Shown here: piece by piece, positions 26,437 to 36,070 of the stretch | How positions within the stretch are numbered: position 1 is the first letter of the stretch | How the letters are laid out: each line of letters opens with the position of its first letter | From: Massilia terrae | GTDB taxonomy: Bacteria; Pseudomonadota; Gammaproteobacteria; Burkholderiales; Burkholderiaceae_D | Length of the DNA stretch: 64,000 bases | Reading direction: 5' to 3' | Assembly: GCF_024753145.1 (NCBI RefSeq) | Contig: NZ_JANUGU010000004.1 | Location: 186,001-250,000 of the forward strand | Made by a program: the position numbers and the translations under genes | The notes under the pieces: generated by a model | What the model saw: only the letters and a program-made list of their open reading frames with translations | What the model was told of the DNA's origin: nothing | Database searches by the model: none

Positions 26437-27561
26437 ATGGCCATCCCGCTGCTGCAGAAGGCACTGGTGGGCGCATACATCCTGCGCCGGCACCTGTCCG
26501 GCCAGGCGCGCTACCCGCTCGCGCTGATGCTGGAGCCGCTATTCCGCTGCAACCTCGCCTGCGCGGGCTGCGGCAAGATCGACTATCCGGACGAGATCCT
26601 CGACCAGCGCTTGTCCATCGACGAGTGCCTGGGCGCCGTGGACGAATGCCGCGCGCCGGTGGTGTCGATCGCCGGCGGCGAACCGCTGCTGCACAAGGAC
26701 ATGCCGGCCATCGTGCGCGGCATCGTCAAGCGCCGCAAGTTCGTCTACCTGTGCACCAACGCCCTGTTGATGAAGAAGAAGCTGGAGCAGTACCGCCCCA
26801 GTCCCTTCTTCATCTGGTCGGTGCACCTGGACGGCGACCGCGAAGCGCACGACCGCTCCGTGTGCCAGGCCGGCGTCTACGAACGCGCCGTGGCCGCGAT
26901 CCGCACCGCCAAGGCGCGCGGTTTTCGCGTCAATATCAACTGCACGCTGTTCAACGACGCCGATGCGTCCCGCGTTGCGCGCTTCTTCGACGACGTGAGG
27001 GCGATGGGCGTCGACGGCATCACCGTGTCACCGGGCTACGCCTACGAACGCGCGCCGGAGCAGCAGCACTTTCTCACGCGCGAGCGCACCAGGCAGCTGT
27101 TCCGCGACATCCTGCGCCAGGGCGATGGCGGCCGGCGCTGGGCCTTCAGCCAGTCCGGCCTGTTCCTCGATTTCCTGGCAGGGAACCAGACCTACCACTG
27201 CACTCCCTGGGGCAATCCTACCCGCACCGTATTCGGCTGGCAGCGCCCGTGCTACCTGCTGGGCGAAGGCTACGCGCGCACCTTCCGCGAGCTGATGGAA
27301 GACACGGACTGGGACGCCTACGGCACCGGCCACTACGAGAAGTGCGCCAACTGCATGGTCCACAGCGGCTACGAGGCGACAGCAGTGCTGGACACGGTGC
27401 GCCATCCGCTCAAGGCCGGCAGGGTCGCGCTGGCCGGCGTGCGCACCAGCGGCGGCATGGCGCCAGACATTCCGCTCGACCGCCAGCGCCCGGCCCAATA
27501 CGTCCACACGCGGCAAGTAGCGATCAAACTGGCCGAAATTCGCGGCCGCCGCGCGGGGTGA
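26437..27561 (+). CDS. hpnH: Adenosyl-hopene transferase HpnH (radical SAM)
   Basis: 374 residues. Radical SAM cluster cysteines 38, 42 and 45 in CNLACAGCGK, followed by AGGEPLLH, the GGE motif that holds the methionine end of SAM. The C-terminal DUF3463-type region carries KCANCMVH. HpnH adds the 5'-deoxyadenosyl radical to diploptene to make adenosylhopane, the first C35 hopanoid. Start ATG 26437, two bases after the ispH stop. The stop overlaps no gene but hpnI begins six bases later. Confidence 0.96.
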   Translation: MAIPLLQKALVGAYILRRHLSGQARYPLALMLEPLFRCNLACAGCGKIDYPDEILDQRLSIDECLGAVDECRAPVVSIAGGEPLLHKDMPAIVRGIVKRRKFVYLCTNALLMKKKLEQYRPSPFFIWSVHLDGDREAHDRSVCQAGVYERAVAAIRTAKARGFRVNINCTLFNDADASRVARFFDDVRAMGVDGITVSPGYAYERAPEQQHFLTRERTRQLFRDILRQGDGGRRWAFSQSGLFLDFLAGNQTYHCTPWGNPTRTVFGWQRPCYLLGEGYARTFRELMEDTDWDAYGTGHYEKCANCMVHSGYEATAVLDTVRHPLKAGRVALAGVRTSGGMAPDIPLDRQRPAQYVHTRQVAIKLAEIRGRRAG

Positions 27562-27566
27562 CGACA

Positions 27567-28646
27567 ATGGCGGCCGGCTACCTGATCCTGATCGCGGCCA
27601 GCCTGTATGCGCTGGCGGCCCTGCTGTGCCGTCCCCGCACCTGGCGCGGCAGGTCATCACCAGCGATGATGCCGGTGTCCGTGCTCAAGCCGCTGTGTGG
27701 CATGGAGCCAAACTTGTACGAGAACCTGTCCAGCCTGTGCGCGCAGAGCTGGAGTTTCTACCAGATCGTCTTCGGCGTCCGCGATCGCGACGACCCGGCC
27801 GTGGGCGTGGTGCGCGAACTGATGCGACGCCATCCGGAGCGCGACATCGAACTGGTGGTGGATGCGCGCGTCCACGGCACCAATCACAAGGTCAGCAACT
27901 TGCTCAACATGGCGCCGCATGCGCGCCACCCGTGGCTGGTGATCGCCGACAGCGACATCGCCGTGCCGCACGACTATCTGGAAAAGCTGTGCGCGCCGCT
28001 GGCCGATCCGCGCACCGGCATCGTCACCTGCCTGTACCAGGGCCATGCGCTCGCGGGCTTCTGGAGCCGGCTCGGCGCACAGTTCATCGACACCTGGTTC
28101 ATGCCATCGGTGCGCGTCGCCAGCGCTTGCGGCAGCAGCGACTTCGGCTTCGGCGCATCGATCGCGCTGCGGGCCGGCACGCTGGCGGCCATCGGCGGCT
28201 TTGGCGCCCTGCGTAACCGGCTGGCGGACGACTACTGGCTGGGCTGCCTGACCCGCGAGCGCGGCATGCGCACCGTAGTGGCCGATCTCACCGTCCGCAC
28301 CGACGTCGCCGAAGCCAGCTTCGCGGCCCTGTGGCGCCACGAGCGCCGCTGGATGCACACGATCCGCTCCGTCAACCCGCTCGGTTACGCGTTCAGCTTC
28401 ATCACCTTCACCTTCCCGATGCTCGCCATCGGCCTGTACCTGGCGCCAGGCGCCGCGCCGATCGCGCTCGCCGGTGCAGCCGCCCGCCTCGCGCTGAACC
28501 TGCGCGACGGCGGCCACGTCCTGCAAGCGCCCTTGCGCGACTGCCTGCTGCTGCTGGTCTGGGCCAGCGCCTTCGCCGGCTCGACCGTACGCTGGCGCCA
28601 GCAGACCGTCCCGGTGGACGACGCCCTGCAACAAGGACCGCCATGA
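27567..28646 (+). CDS. hpnI: Hopanoid glycosyltransferase HpnI
   Basis: 359 residues, GT2/ceramide-glucosyltransferase-like. An N-terminal membrane helix (about 3-20) is followed by the catalytic domain with VSVLKPLCGMEPNLYENL, the DSD metal motif in VIADSDIAVP and DDYWLG, then membrane helices near the C-terminus (AFSFITFTFPMLAIGLYL, LLLVWASAFAGS). It adds N-acetylglucosamine to bacteriohopanetetrol in Burkholderia. The TGA overlaps the hpnJ ATG (ATGA), so the two are translationally coupled. Confidence 0.93.
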   Translation: MAAGYLILIAASLYALAALLCRPRTWRGRSSPAMMPVSVLKPLCGMEPNLYENLSSLCAQSWSFYQIVFGVRDRDDPAVGVVRELMRRHPERDIELVVDARVHGTNHKVSNLLNMAPHARHPWLVIADSDIAVPHDYLEKLCAPLADPRTGIVTCLYQGHALAGFWSRLGAQFIDTWFMPSVRVASACGSSDFGFGASIALRAGTLAAIGGFGALRNRLADDYWLGCLTRERGMRTVVADLTVRTDVAEASFAALWRHERRWMHTIRSVNPLGYAFSFITFTFPMLAIGLYLAPGAAPIALAGAAARLALNLRDGGHVLQAPLRDCLLLLVWASAFAGSTVRWRQQTVPVDDALQQGPP

Positions 28647-30070
28647 AAACACTGTTCCTGCAAGCGCCCTCCTTCGACGGCTTCGACGGCGGCGCCGGCT
28701 CGCGCTACCAGGCCAGGCGCGAGATCCGCTCCTTCTGGTACCCGACCTGGCTGGCGCAGCCGGCCGCGCTGGTCCCCGGCAGCCGACTGCTCGATGCGCC
28801 GGCCGATGGCCTGGACGTGGAGCAGACGCTCGCCATCGCGCAGGACTACGAACTGGTCATCATCCATACCAGCACGCCCTCGTTCCCGTCCGACGCGCGC
28901 TTCGCCGAACTGCTCAAGGAACGGCGGCCGGACGCCTCGGTCGGCATGGTCGGCGCCAAGGTCGCGGTCGATGCCGAAGGGTCGCTGCGCGCCAGCAGCG
29001 CCATCGACTTCGTCGCACGGGAAGAGTTCGACTACACCTGCCGCGACATCGCACAAGGCATGCCGTTCGAACGCGTCGACGGCATCAGCTACCGCGATGC
29101 CGGCGGCGTGCGCCACAACCCACCGCGCGCCATCATCGAGAACATGGACGAGCTGCCCTTCGTCGCGCCGGTCTACCAGCGCGACCTGGACATCCACAAC
29201 TACTTCATCGGTTACCTGAACTACCCCTACGTGTCGCTGTACACGGGCCGCGGCTGCCGCTCGCGCTGCACCTTCTGCCTGTGGCCGCAGACCGTGGGCG
29301 GGCACCGCTACCGCGTGCGCTCGCCCGGCAACGTGCTCGACGAAGTCCGCTGGATCAAGCAGCACATGCCCGAGGTGAAGGAGGTCATGTTCGACGACGA
29401 CACCTTCACCGACTTCCGGCCGCGCGCCGAAGAGATCGCGCGCGGACTGGGCAAGCTGGGCGTGACGTGGTCGTGCAACGCCAAGGCCAACGTGCCCTAT
29501 TCGACGCTGAAGATCATGAAGGAGAACGGCCTGCGCCTGCTGCTGGTCGGCTACGAGTCCGGCGACGACCAGATCCTCCTCAACATCAAGAAGGGCCTGC
29601 GCACCGACATCGCGCGGCGCTTCGCCGCCGACTGCAAATCGCTCGGCATCACCGTGCACGGCACTTTCATCCTCGGCCTGCCGGGCGAAACGCGCGAGAC
29701 CATCGCGAAGTCGATCGCCTTCGCCAAGGAGATCAATCCGCACACGATCCAGGTGTCGCTGGCCGCGCCCTACCCCGGCACCAGGTTGTACGAGCAGGCC
29801 GTCGAGAACGAATGGATCCCGCCGAACAAGACGATCAACCTGGTCAACGAAAGCGGCGTGCAGCTGGCCGCGATCAGCTACCCGCACCTGTCGCGCGAAG
29901 AGATTTACCACGGCCTCGAGACTTTCTACCGCAGCTTCTACTTCCGGCCATCGAAGATCTGCGAGATCGTCGGCGAAATGCTCGGCAGCTGGGACATGAC
30001 GCGGCGCCGCCTGCGCGAGGGCGTCGAGTTCTTCCACTTCCTGCGCTCGCACGGGGCATCGCATTCATGA
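28643..30070 (+). CDS. hpnJ: Hopanoid radical SAM enzyme HpnJ (cyclitol ether formation)
   Basis: 475 residues. An N-terminal B12-binding-type Rossmann part (about 1-140) is followed by a radical SAM domain with Cys205, Cys209 and Cys212 (GRGCRSRCTFC) and FDDDTFTD. HpnJ contracts the amino-sugar ring of glucosaminyl-bacteriohopanetetrol to the cyclitol ether. The N-terminal domain lacks an obvious DxHxxG cobalamin motif, so B12 use is doubtful. GPG-free spacing: 7 bp to hpnK. Confidence 0.93.
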   Translation: MKTLFLQAPSFDGFDGGAGSRYQARREIRSFWYPTWLAQPAALVPGSRLLDAPADGLDVEQTLAIAQDYELVIIHTSTPSFPSDARFAELLKERRPDASVGMVGAKVAVDAEGSLRASSAIDFVAREEFDYTCRDIAQGMPFERVDGISYRDAGGVRHNPPRAIIENMDELPFVAPVYQRDLDIHNYFIGYLNYPYVSLYTGRGCRSRCTFCLWPQTVGGHRYRVRSPGNVLDEVRWIKQHMPEVKEVMFDDDTFTDFRPRAEEIARGLGKLGVTWSCNAKANVPYSTLKIMKENGLRLLLVGYESGDDQILLNIKKGLRTDIARRFAADCKSLGITVHGTFILGLPGETRETIAKSIAFAKEINPHTIQVSLAAPYPGTRLYEQAVENEWIPPNKTINLVNESGVQLAAISYPHLSREEIYHGLETFYRSFYFRPSKICEIVGEMLGSWDMTRRRLREGVEFFHFLRSHGASHS

Positions 30071-30077
30071 GGACGGC

Positions 30078-30917
30078 GTGGACCAGCGGGCACCAGGCCT
30101 CATCATCACCGCCGACGATTTCGGATTGCACGGCAGCGTCAACGCCGCCGTGGAACAAGGGTATCGCGAAGGCGTGCTCTCGGCGGCGAGCCTGATGGTG
30201 GCGGGGCCCGCGGCCGCCGATGCGGTGGCCCGCGCCCGCGCGAATCCGGGCCTGCGAGTCGGCCTTCACCTGGTGCTGGCGGATGGCCGTGCGATGCTGC
30301 CGCCACGCGCGATTCCTGACCTCGTCGACAGCAAGGGACAATTCGGCAGCCGCATGGCGCGCGACGGCGTGCGCATCTTCTTCCTGCCCAAAGTGCGCCG
30401 TCAGCTGGCCAACGAGATCCGCGCCCAGTTCGAAGCCTTCGCCGCCACCGGCCTCGCACTCGACCACGCCAACGCCCACAAGCACTTCCACTTGCACCCG
30501 ACCGTGCTCGCCTTGATGATCCAGATCGGCCGCGAGTTCGGCCTGCGCGCGGTCCGCCTGCCGCGGGAAGCCGGCCTGCCGCCGTGGCTGCGTCCCTGGC
30601 TCGCCCTGCTCGAGCACCGGCTGGATGCGGCCGGCATCGCGCACAACGACTACATGATCGGCCTGCGCCAGACCGGTCACTTCGACGAGCCGCGCCTGCT
30701 GGCCGCCCTCCAGCATCTTCCCGCCAGCGGCGTGGGCGAAATCTACCTGCACCCGGCCCGCCAATCCGGCGCGGTCATCACAGCGAGCGCCGCGAGCTGC
30801 CGCCATGCCGACGAACTGGCCGCGTTGATCTCGCCGCGGGTACGCGCCGCGCGCGAGCAGTTGCGCGGCAAAGGCTTCCGCTTCGGCGGCTTCGCCGACC
30901 TGGCCGCGCCGCGATGA
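30078..30917 (+). CDS. hpnK: Hopanoid sugar deacetylase HpnK (YdjC family)
   Basis: 279 residues starting with GTG (GAGGA four bases upstream; no in-frame ATG fits). YdjC-like deacetylase: ITADDFG at 10-16 holds the metal Asp, and the His cluster is in HANAHKHFHLHP; the C-terminal GEIYLHPA matches. It removes the acetyl group from the N-acetylglucosamine added by HpnI, giving the free amine that HpnJ then rearranges. Its TGA overlaps the hpnL ATG (ATGA). Confidence 0.92.
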   Translation: MDQRAPGLIITADDFGLHGSVNAAVEQGYREGVLSAASLMVAGPAAADAVARARANPGLRVGLHLVLADGRAMLPPRAIPDLVDSKGQFGSRMARDGVRIFFLPKVRRQLANEIRAQFEAFAATGLALDHANAHKHFHLHPTVLALMIQIGREFGLRAVRLPREAGLPPWLRPWLALLEHRLDAAGIAHNDYMIGLRQTGHFDEPRLLAALQHLPASGVGEIYLHPARQSGAVITASAASCRHADELAALISPRVRAAREQLRGKGFRFGGFADLAAPR

Positions 30918-31894
30918 AGCGGCTCGTGCTCATCGGCGGCATCGCTGGCCTGCTGCTGCTCACCGCGCTGATCGTCTACGAGGGGCTGCCGGAGGTCGCC
31001 GGCGCCCTCGACCGCGCCGGCTGGCCCTTGCTGCTGCTGGTCCCGCTGCACCTGGTTCCGCTCGCGTTCGACACACAAGCCTGGCGCGTCCTGCTGGCGC
31101 CGGCCGACAGCGAGCGCCGCGCCGGGATGCTGTTCCTGCTGTGGGTGGCCGCCGTGCGCGAGGCGGTGGCGCGCCTGCTGCCCTCGGTGGGCATCGGCGG
31201 CGAAGTGGTGGGCGTGCGCCTGGTGCGCCTGCGCGTGGCCGACACCACCGCCATCAGCGCCACCATCGTGCTCGAAGTGCTGGTCACGATCGCCGTCCTG
31301 TACCTGTTCACCGCGCTCGGCCTGCTGCTGATGGCGCGCCTCGCCGACGGCAAGGGCCAGCTCGGCATCATCGCGGCCGGCGTCCTCCTGTCGCTGCCGC
31401 TGCCGCTGCTGCTCGCCTGGCTGGTGCGGCGCGGCGCGCTGTTCACCCAGCTGCACGCGCTCGCGCTGCGCCTGCTCGGCGAAGGCCATCCCTGGGCCTT
31501 GCGGCTGGACGGCGCCCGGCTCGATGCCGAGATCGGCCGCCTGCTGGCGCAGCGGCGGCGCATCGCCCATGCGCTGTGCTGGCAACTGCCCGGCTACCTG
31601 CTCGGCGCCTTCGAAACCTGGTACGCGCTCCTGCTGCTCGGCCACCCGGTCAGCGCCAGCGCCGCCGTCGCCATCGAGGCGCTGACCCAGGCCACGCGCC
31701 ACGCCACCTTCATCGTGCCCGCCAGCGTCGGCGTGCAGGAAGCGGCCGTGATCCTGTTCGGCTACGTGGCCGGCATCGGCGGCGACGTCGCGCTGTCGCT
31801 CGCACTGGTCAAGCGCATGCGCGAGATCCTGTTCGGCGTGCCGGCGCTGCTGTCATGGCAGTGGTTCGAGGCGCGCCGCCTGCGCACGGCCTGA
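30914..31894 (+). CDS. hpnL: Hopanoid-associated membrane protein HpnL
   Basis: 326 residues with about eight hydrophobic helices, in the UPF0104 / lysylphosphatidylglycerol flippase-like superfamily. Recognisable segments are GGEVVGVRLVRLR and the C-terminal FIVPASVGVQEAAVILFG. The superfamily moves polar lipids across the membrane; HpnL may flip a hopanoid or sugar-lipid intermediate, but no reaction has been shown. It is the last gene of the plus-strand operon and converges on hpnM 2 bp later. Confidence 0.88.
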   Translation: MKRLVLIGGIAGLLLLTALIVYEGLPEVAGALDRAGWPLLLLVPLHLVPLAFDTQAWRVLLAPADSERRAGMLFLLWVAAVREAVARLLPSVGIGGEVVGVRLVRLRVADTTAISATIVLEVLVTIAVLYLFTALGLLLMARLADGKGQLGIIAAGVLLSLPLPLLLAWLVRRGALFTQLHALALRLLGEGHPWALRLDGARLDAEIGRLLAQRRRIAHALCWQLPGYLLGAFETWYALLLLGHPVSASAAVAIEALTQATRHATFIVPASVGVQEAAVILFGYVAGIGGDVALSLALVKRMREILFGVPALLSWQWFEARRLRTA

Positions 31895-31896
31895 GC

Positions 31897-32505
31897 TCAG
31901 GCGTTGGCCTGGTTGTGCGCCGCCAAGAATTTGATCAGCCCATCGATTCCGCCACGCTGCAGCTGGGCCGCAAACTGCTGGCGGTACACGACGATCATCC
32001 ACGCACCCATCATGTTGACGTCGTAAATCTTCCAGCCGGCCTCGACCTTGTGCACGCGGTAATCGATCAGCATCGTGTCGCCGCCCGTGGTGACTTCGGT
32101 GCGGACCACGGCATCGGTAGCGGAGGCCGGCAGCGGCGCCATCGGCGGGTATTTGAACTGCGTGTTCTGCCCGCGGATCTGCATCAGCTGGGTGGCGTAA
32201 GTGTGGGCCAGCAGGGTCTGGAACTCCTTGAACAAGGCATCGCGCTGCGCCGGCGAGGCCTTGGCCCAGGTATCGTTGCCGACCGCGTACTGCGTCGTGC
32301 GCATGAAGTCGGTGGATGGCAAGAACTTCTGCTCGACGATCTGGTAGATGCGGTTGGCGTCGCCACTACGCGCGGCCGGATCGGTGTGGATGGCCGACAT
32401 CACCCCATCGATGGTCGCGCGCACGACCTTGTCAGGGGCCTGTTGTGAATAGGCGTATGGTGCGGCGGCCAGCACGGCCAGCGGTAGCAAGAGACAAGAT
32501 TTCAT
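31897..32505 (-). CDS. hpnM: HpnM, MlaC-like periplasmic hopanoid-transport protein
   Basis: 202 residues. Signal peptide 1-20 (MKSCLLLPLAVLAAAPYAYS), then an MlaC/Ttg2D fold: LPSTDFMRTTQYAVGNDTWAKA and VEAGWKIYDVNMMGAWMIVVYR. MlaC proteins carry one lipid across the periplasm. ATG 32505 has GGAGGGATC directly upstream; the frame is open further but without family match. Divergent from hpnN (118 bp apart), which suggests shared regulation of the transport pair. Confidence 0.93.
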   Translation of the reverse strand: MKSCLLLPLAVLAAAPYAYSQQAPDKVVRATIDGVMSAIHTDPAARSGDANRIYQIVEQKFLPSTDFMRTTQYAVGNDTWAKASPAQRDALFKEFQTLLAHTYATQLMQIRGQNTQFKYPPMAPLPASATDAVVRTEVTTGGDTMLIDYRVHKVEAGWKIYDVNMMGAWMIVVYRQQFAAQLQRGGIDGLIKFLAAHNQANA

Positions 32506-32623
32506 CACGATCCCTCCGCGAGCGGCATGGCCCAAGTATAGCGATCGCGCGGCATGCGCGCGGCCGCAGTCGTGCGCGCGCTTCGCTGGTCTAACAGACG
32601 TATATCGGTCGAGCGCGAGTCCC

Positions 32624-35251
32624 ATGCTGACATCCATCATCTGCAGGACGATACGATTTTCGGTCAGGCACGCGTGGTTCGTGATCGGCCTGTTCGCGCT
32701 GGTCGTGGCCGCCAGCACCGTGTATGTCGCGCGCCATTTCGCCATCAACACCGATGTCAGTTCGCTCATCGATCCGAACGCGCCCTGGGTGCGGCGCGAC
32801 GCCGCCGTGACGGCCGCCTTTCCCCAGCGCGCCGATTCGACGCTGGTGGTGGTGCGCGCGCCCGCGCCGGAGTTCGCCACCCAGGCCGCGCGCGAACTGG
32901 CGCAGCGGCTGCGGGCCCAGCCCAGGCTATTCAGCTCCGTCAGCCTCGGCACCGACAGCGATTTCTTCGCGCGCAATGGCCTGCTATTCCTGCCGCCCGA
33001 TCAACTGAATACCCTCAGCGCGCAACTGGCCGACGCGCGACCGCTGCTGAACGCACTCGCCCGCGATCCCTCGCTGCGCGGCCTGGCCGACCTGCTCTCC
33101 GTGACCCTGCTCACACCGCTGCAGACGGGGCAGCTCACGCTGGCGGACATGGCGCCGCTCCTCAGGCGCAGCGCCGATACCGTCGACGCCGCGCTCGCCA
33201 ACCGGCCCGCCGCACTGTCATGGCGGGAGCTGGCGGGCGGCGCTCCCGCCGGACCGGTGCACAGCCTGGTCGAGGTGATCCCGGTACTCGACTACACCCA
33301 GCTTCAGCCGGGCGCTGCATCGTCCGACGCGATCCGCGCCGCGGCGGCCGGGCTGCACCTCGGCCAGCGCTACGGCGCCACGGTCGCGCTGACCGGCGCG
33401 GTGCCGCTGGCAGACGACGAATTCTCGTCGGTGCAGCAGGGCGCTGCGCTCAGCACTGCGGTCACTTTCGGCTTTGTCCTGCTGATCCTGTGGATGGCGC
33501 TGCATTCCATGAAGCTGGTCGGCGCCGTGTTCATCACCATGCTCGGCGGCCTCGCCCTGACCGCCGCGCTGGGCATGCTGATGGTCGGCGCGCTCAACAT
33601 CATTTCTGTGGCCTTCGCCATGCTGTTCGTCGGGATCGGAGTCGACTTCGGCATCCAGTTCGGCATGCGCTTCCGGGCGCGGCTGCTGGAACTGGCGGAC
33701 ACCTATGAGGCGCTGCTCGCCGTGTCGCGCACGATCTCGCTGCCGGTCACGCTGGCCGCGGTGGCCACCGCGATCGGCTTCTTCGCCTTCCTGCCCACGG
33801 CCTACCGTGGCGTGGCCGAGCTGGGGCAGATCGCGGGCGTCGGCATCCTGTTCGTTGCCTTCCCCACCTGCTTCACGATCCTGCCGGCGCTGATCGCCAA
33901 GTCCCATCCACACGCGGCCTCGTCGATGCCGGGTTACGGCTGGCTGGCGCCGGTCGACCACCTGTTCCAGCGCAACCGCACCGTGCTCCTGTTCGGCACC
34001 GTGGCGATAGTAGCGGCCGGCGTGCCGCTGCTGTGGCACCTGCGTTTCGACTTCAACCCCTTGCACCTGAAGGATCCGTCCAGCGAATCGGTGCAGGCGC
34101 TGCACACGCTGGCCGGCAGCGGCGAGGCCGGCATCGACAACGTGCAGGTGCTCGCGCCCTCGCTGGCGCAGGCCGCCGCGCTGGGCCAGCGCGTGGGCCG
34201 CCTGCCCGAGGTCGAGCGTGCGACGACGCTGCAAAGCCTGGTGCCGGAGCAGCAGGCCGGCAAGCTCCACATCATCGGCGGCCTGGCCGCGCGCCTCGAC
34301 CCTGTGCTGGCGCAGCAGCCGGCGCCGCCCGCCAGCGACATCGAGCGCATCGACGCGCTGCGCAATGCCGCACGTGGATTGCGCAACGCGGCGCTCGATT
34401 ATCCGGGCGCGGGCGAAGGTCCGGCGCGGCGCCTGGCCGACAGCCTGGGCAAGCTCGCGCGCGCCGACGCCAGCGCGCGCAACCGTGCCGAGCAGGCGCT
34501 GGCCGGCCCGCTCAAGTTCGCGCTGGCGTCGCTGCGCATGGCGCTGCACCCCGAGCCGGTCAGCCTGCGTACGATTCCCGCGGACTTGCGCAGCAACTGG
34601 GTCGCCGCCGACGGCCGCGCCCTGCTCGACATCGCGCCGCGCAAGGCGCCGGGCATGGAGCCGGGCGACGACCGCCAGCTGCGCCGCTTCGCCGCCGCGG
34701 TCCAGCGCATCGCGCCCGACGCCAGCGGCGGCACGATCTCGGTGCTCAACGCGGCCGGCGTCGTCACCCACGCCTTCATCGAAGCGGCGCTGCTCGCCAT
34801 CGTCGCCATCACCGCGCTGCTCTGGCTGACCTTCCGCCGCATCGAGGATGTGCTGCTGACCATGGTGCCCTTGCTGGTGTCCGGACTGGTCACGCTGGAG
34901 CTGTGCGTGGTGTTCGGCATTTCGCTCAACTTCGCCAACATCATCGCCCTGCCGCTGCTGCTCGGCGTCGGCGTCGCCTTCAAGATCTATTACGTGATGG
35001 CCTGGCGCAGCGGCATCACCGCGCTGCTGCAGCATGGCCTGACCCAGGCCATCATCCTGTCGGCGGCCACCACCGGCACCGCCTTCGGCAGCCTGTGGCT
35101 GTCCAGTCACCCGGGCACGGCGAGCATGGGCAAGCTACTGGTGCTCGCGCTCGGATGCACCCTGATCGGCGCGGTGTTCTTCCAGCCCATCCTGATGGGG
35201 CAGCCGCGCGCCACACCGCAGCAGGACCAACGTGGAGCCAGTCATGAATGA
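32624..35251 (+). CDS. hpnN: Hopanoid RND transporter HpnN
   Basis: 875 residues, RND/MMPL superfamily. N-terminal membrane helix (about 14-35), a large periplasmic loop, then six helices (about 275-430) including VGIGVDFGIQFGMR; the arrangement repeats in the second half, with the last bundle at about 720-860. HpnN moves hopanoids from the inner to the outer membrane in Rhodopseudomonas. The stop overlaps the mlaA start region. In the second half the segment PLLLGVGVAFKIYYV replaces the usual VGIGVD, leaving out the central Asp. Confidence 0.94.
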   Translation: MLTSIICRTIRFSVRHAWFVIGLFALVVAASTVYVARHFAINTDVSSLIDPNAPWVRRDAAVTAAFPQRADSTLVVVRAPAPEFATQAARELAQRLRAQPRLFSSVSLGTDSDFFARNGLLFLPPDQLNTLSAQLADARPLLNALARDPSLRGLADLLSVTLLTPLQTGQLTLADMAPLLRRSADTVDAALANRPAALSWRELAGGAPAGPVHSLVEVIPVLDYTQLQPGAASSDAIRAAAAGLHLGQRYGATVALTGAVPLADDEFSSVQQGAALSTAVTFGFVLLILWMALHSMKLVGAVFITMLGGLALTAALGMLMVGALNIISVAFAMLFVGIGVDFGIQFGMRFRARLLELADTYEALLAVSRTISLPVTLAAVATAIGFFAFLPTAYRGVAELGQIAGVGILFVAFPTCFTILPALIAKSHPHAASSMPGYGWLAPVDHLFQRNRTVLLFGTVAIVAAGVPLLWHLRFDFNPLHLKDPSSESVQALHTLAGSGEAGIDNVQVLAPSLAQAAALGQRVGRLPEVERATTLQSLVPEQQAGKLHIIGGLAARLDPVLAQQPAPPASDIERIDALRNAARGLRNAALDYPGAGEGPARRLADSLGKLARADASARNRAEQALAGPLKFALASLRMALHPEPVSLRTIPADLRSNWVAADGRALLDIAPRKAPGMEPGDDRQLRRFAAAVQRIAPDASGGTISVLNAAGVVTHAFIEAALLAIVAITALLWLTFRRIEDVLLTMVPLLVSGLVTLELCVVFGISLNFANIIALPLLLGVGVAFKIYYVMAWRSGITALLQHGLTQAIILSAATTGTAFGSLWLSSHPGTASMGKLLVLALGCTLIGAVFFQPILMGQPRATPQQDQRGASHE

Positions 35252-35960
35252 GAACCAGCGCCGCAATGCGCTCGCCATGGTGGTGCTGCTCGCCACCGGC
35301 GGCTGCGCGACCGGGCCGAACCGCAATCCGCAGGATCCCCTCGAACCGCTGAACCGCATGACCTACCGGTTCAACGACGCGCTCGACCGCAACTTCGCCC
35401 AGCCGGTCGCACGGCAGTACAACAAGCTGGTGCCGCAGCCGGTGCGCACGGCGGTCGACAACTTCTTCGCCAACCTCGGCGACGTGGTGGTGATGGCCAA
35501 CGACTTCGCCCAGCTGCGCATCGCCGACGGCATGAACGATTTCGGACGGGTCGCATTCAACACGACCTTCGGCGTCCTCGGCACGATCGACATCGCCTCG
35601 GCGCTGAAGATGCCCCGGCACGTCCAGGACTTCGGGCTCACGCTGGCGCACTACGGCGTGCCGTCCGGGCCCTACCTGGTGCTGCCTTTGTTCGGGCCCA
35701 GCACCTTCCGCGATGCGGCCGGGTTTGGGGTGGACCAGTATGCGTCGCCGATCACCTACGCGGATCCGGCCTGGCGCAATTCGCTGTGGGGCGTGGACTT
35801 CGTCAGTACGCGGGCGCGTTACCTGAACGCGACCAGTCTGCTGGAGGAGGCGGCGCTGGACAGATACCTGTTCACGCGGGATGCCTGGCTTGGGCAGCGC
35901 GAGGCGAAGGTGCGCGGCGAGAAGGAGGAGAAGTTGCCCAACTACGAAAAAGACCAATAA
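35244..35960 (+). CDS. mlaA: MlaA/VacJ-type outer-membrane lipoprotein
   Basis: 238 residues. N-terminal hydrophobic stretch ends in LLATGGCATG, an atypical lipobox (Thr at -3); then DPLEPLNRMTYRFNDALDR, the MlaA/VacJ signature, and LPLFGPSTFRDAAG. MlaA removes lipid from the outer leaflet of the outer membrane for return by MlaC. It overlaps the 3' end of hpnN and is cotranscribed, so this copy is probably dedicated to hopanoid traffic. ATG 35244 is chosen over GTG 35232 because GGAG lies six bases before it. Confidence 0.9.
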   Translation: MNENQRRNALAMVVLLATGGCATGPNRNPQDPLEPLNRMTYRFNDALDRNFAQPVARQYNKLVPQPVRTAVDNFFANLGDVVVMANDFAQLRIADGMNDFGRVAFNTTFGVLGTIDIASALKMPRHVQDFGLTLAHYGVPSGPYLVLPLFGPSTFRDAAGFGVDQYASPITYADPAWRNSLWGVDFVSTRARYLNATSLLEEAALDRYLFTRDAWLGQREAKVRGEKEEKLPNYEKDQ

Positions 35961-36063
35961 CGTCCCAGCGCAGGCGGGGCCCCATGCTGAGCTGCCGGGC
36001 CTGCGGCGCAACAGCGCGGCTGCGCAAGCTGTCCATGTGTCCCGGCCTGCGCGGGGAAGACCG
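35961..36063. repeat. Paired palindromic repeat between mlaA and hpnG
   Basis: CGTCCCAGCGCAGGCGGGGC (35961) and CCCGGCCTGCGCGGGGAAGA (36041-36060) form the outer arms; the spacer begins GCTGAGCTGCC like the other large copies but is longer and holds its own GCGGCGCAACAGCGCGGCTGC stem. It lies in the gap between two convergent genes and could serve as their shared end. Confidence 0.75.
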
Positions 36064-36070
36064 TTTTCAT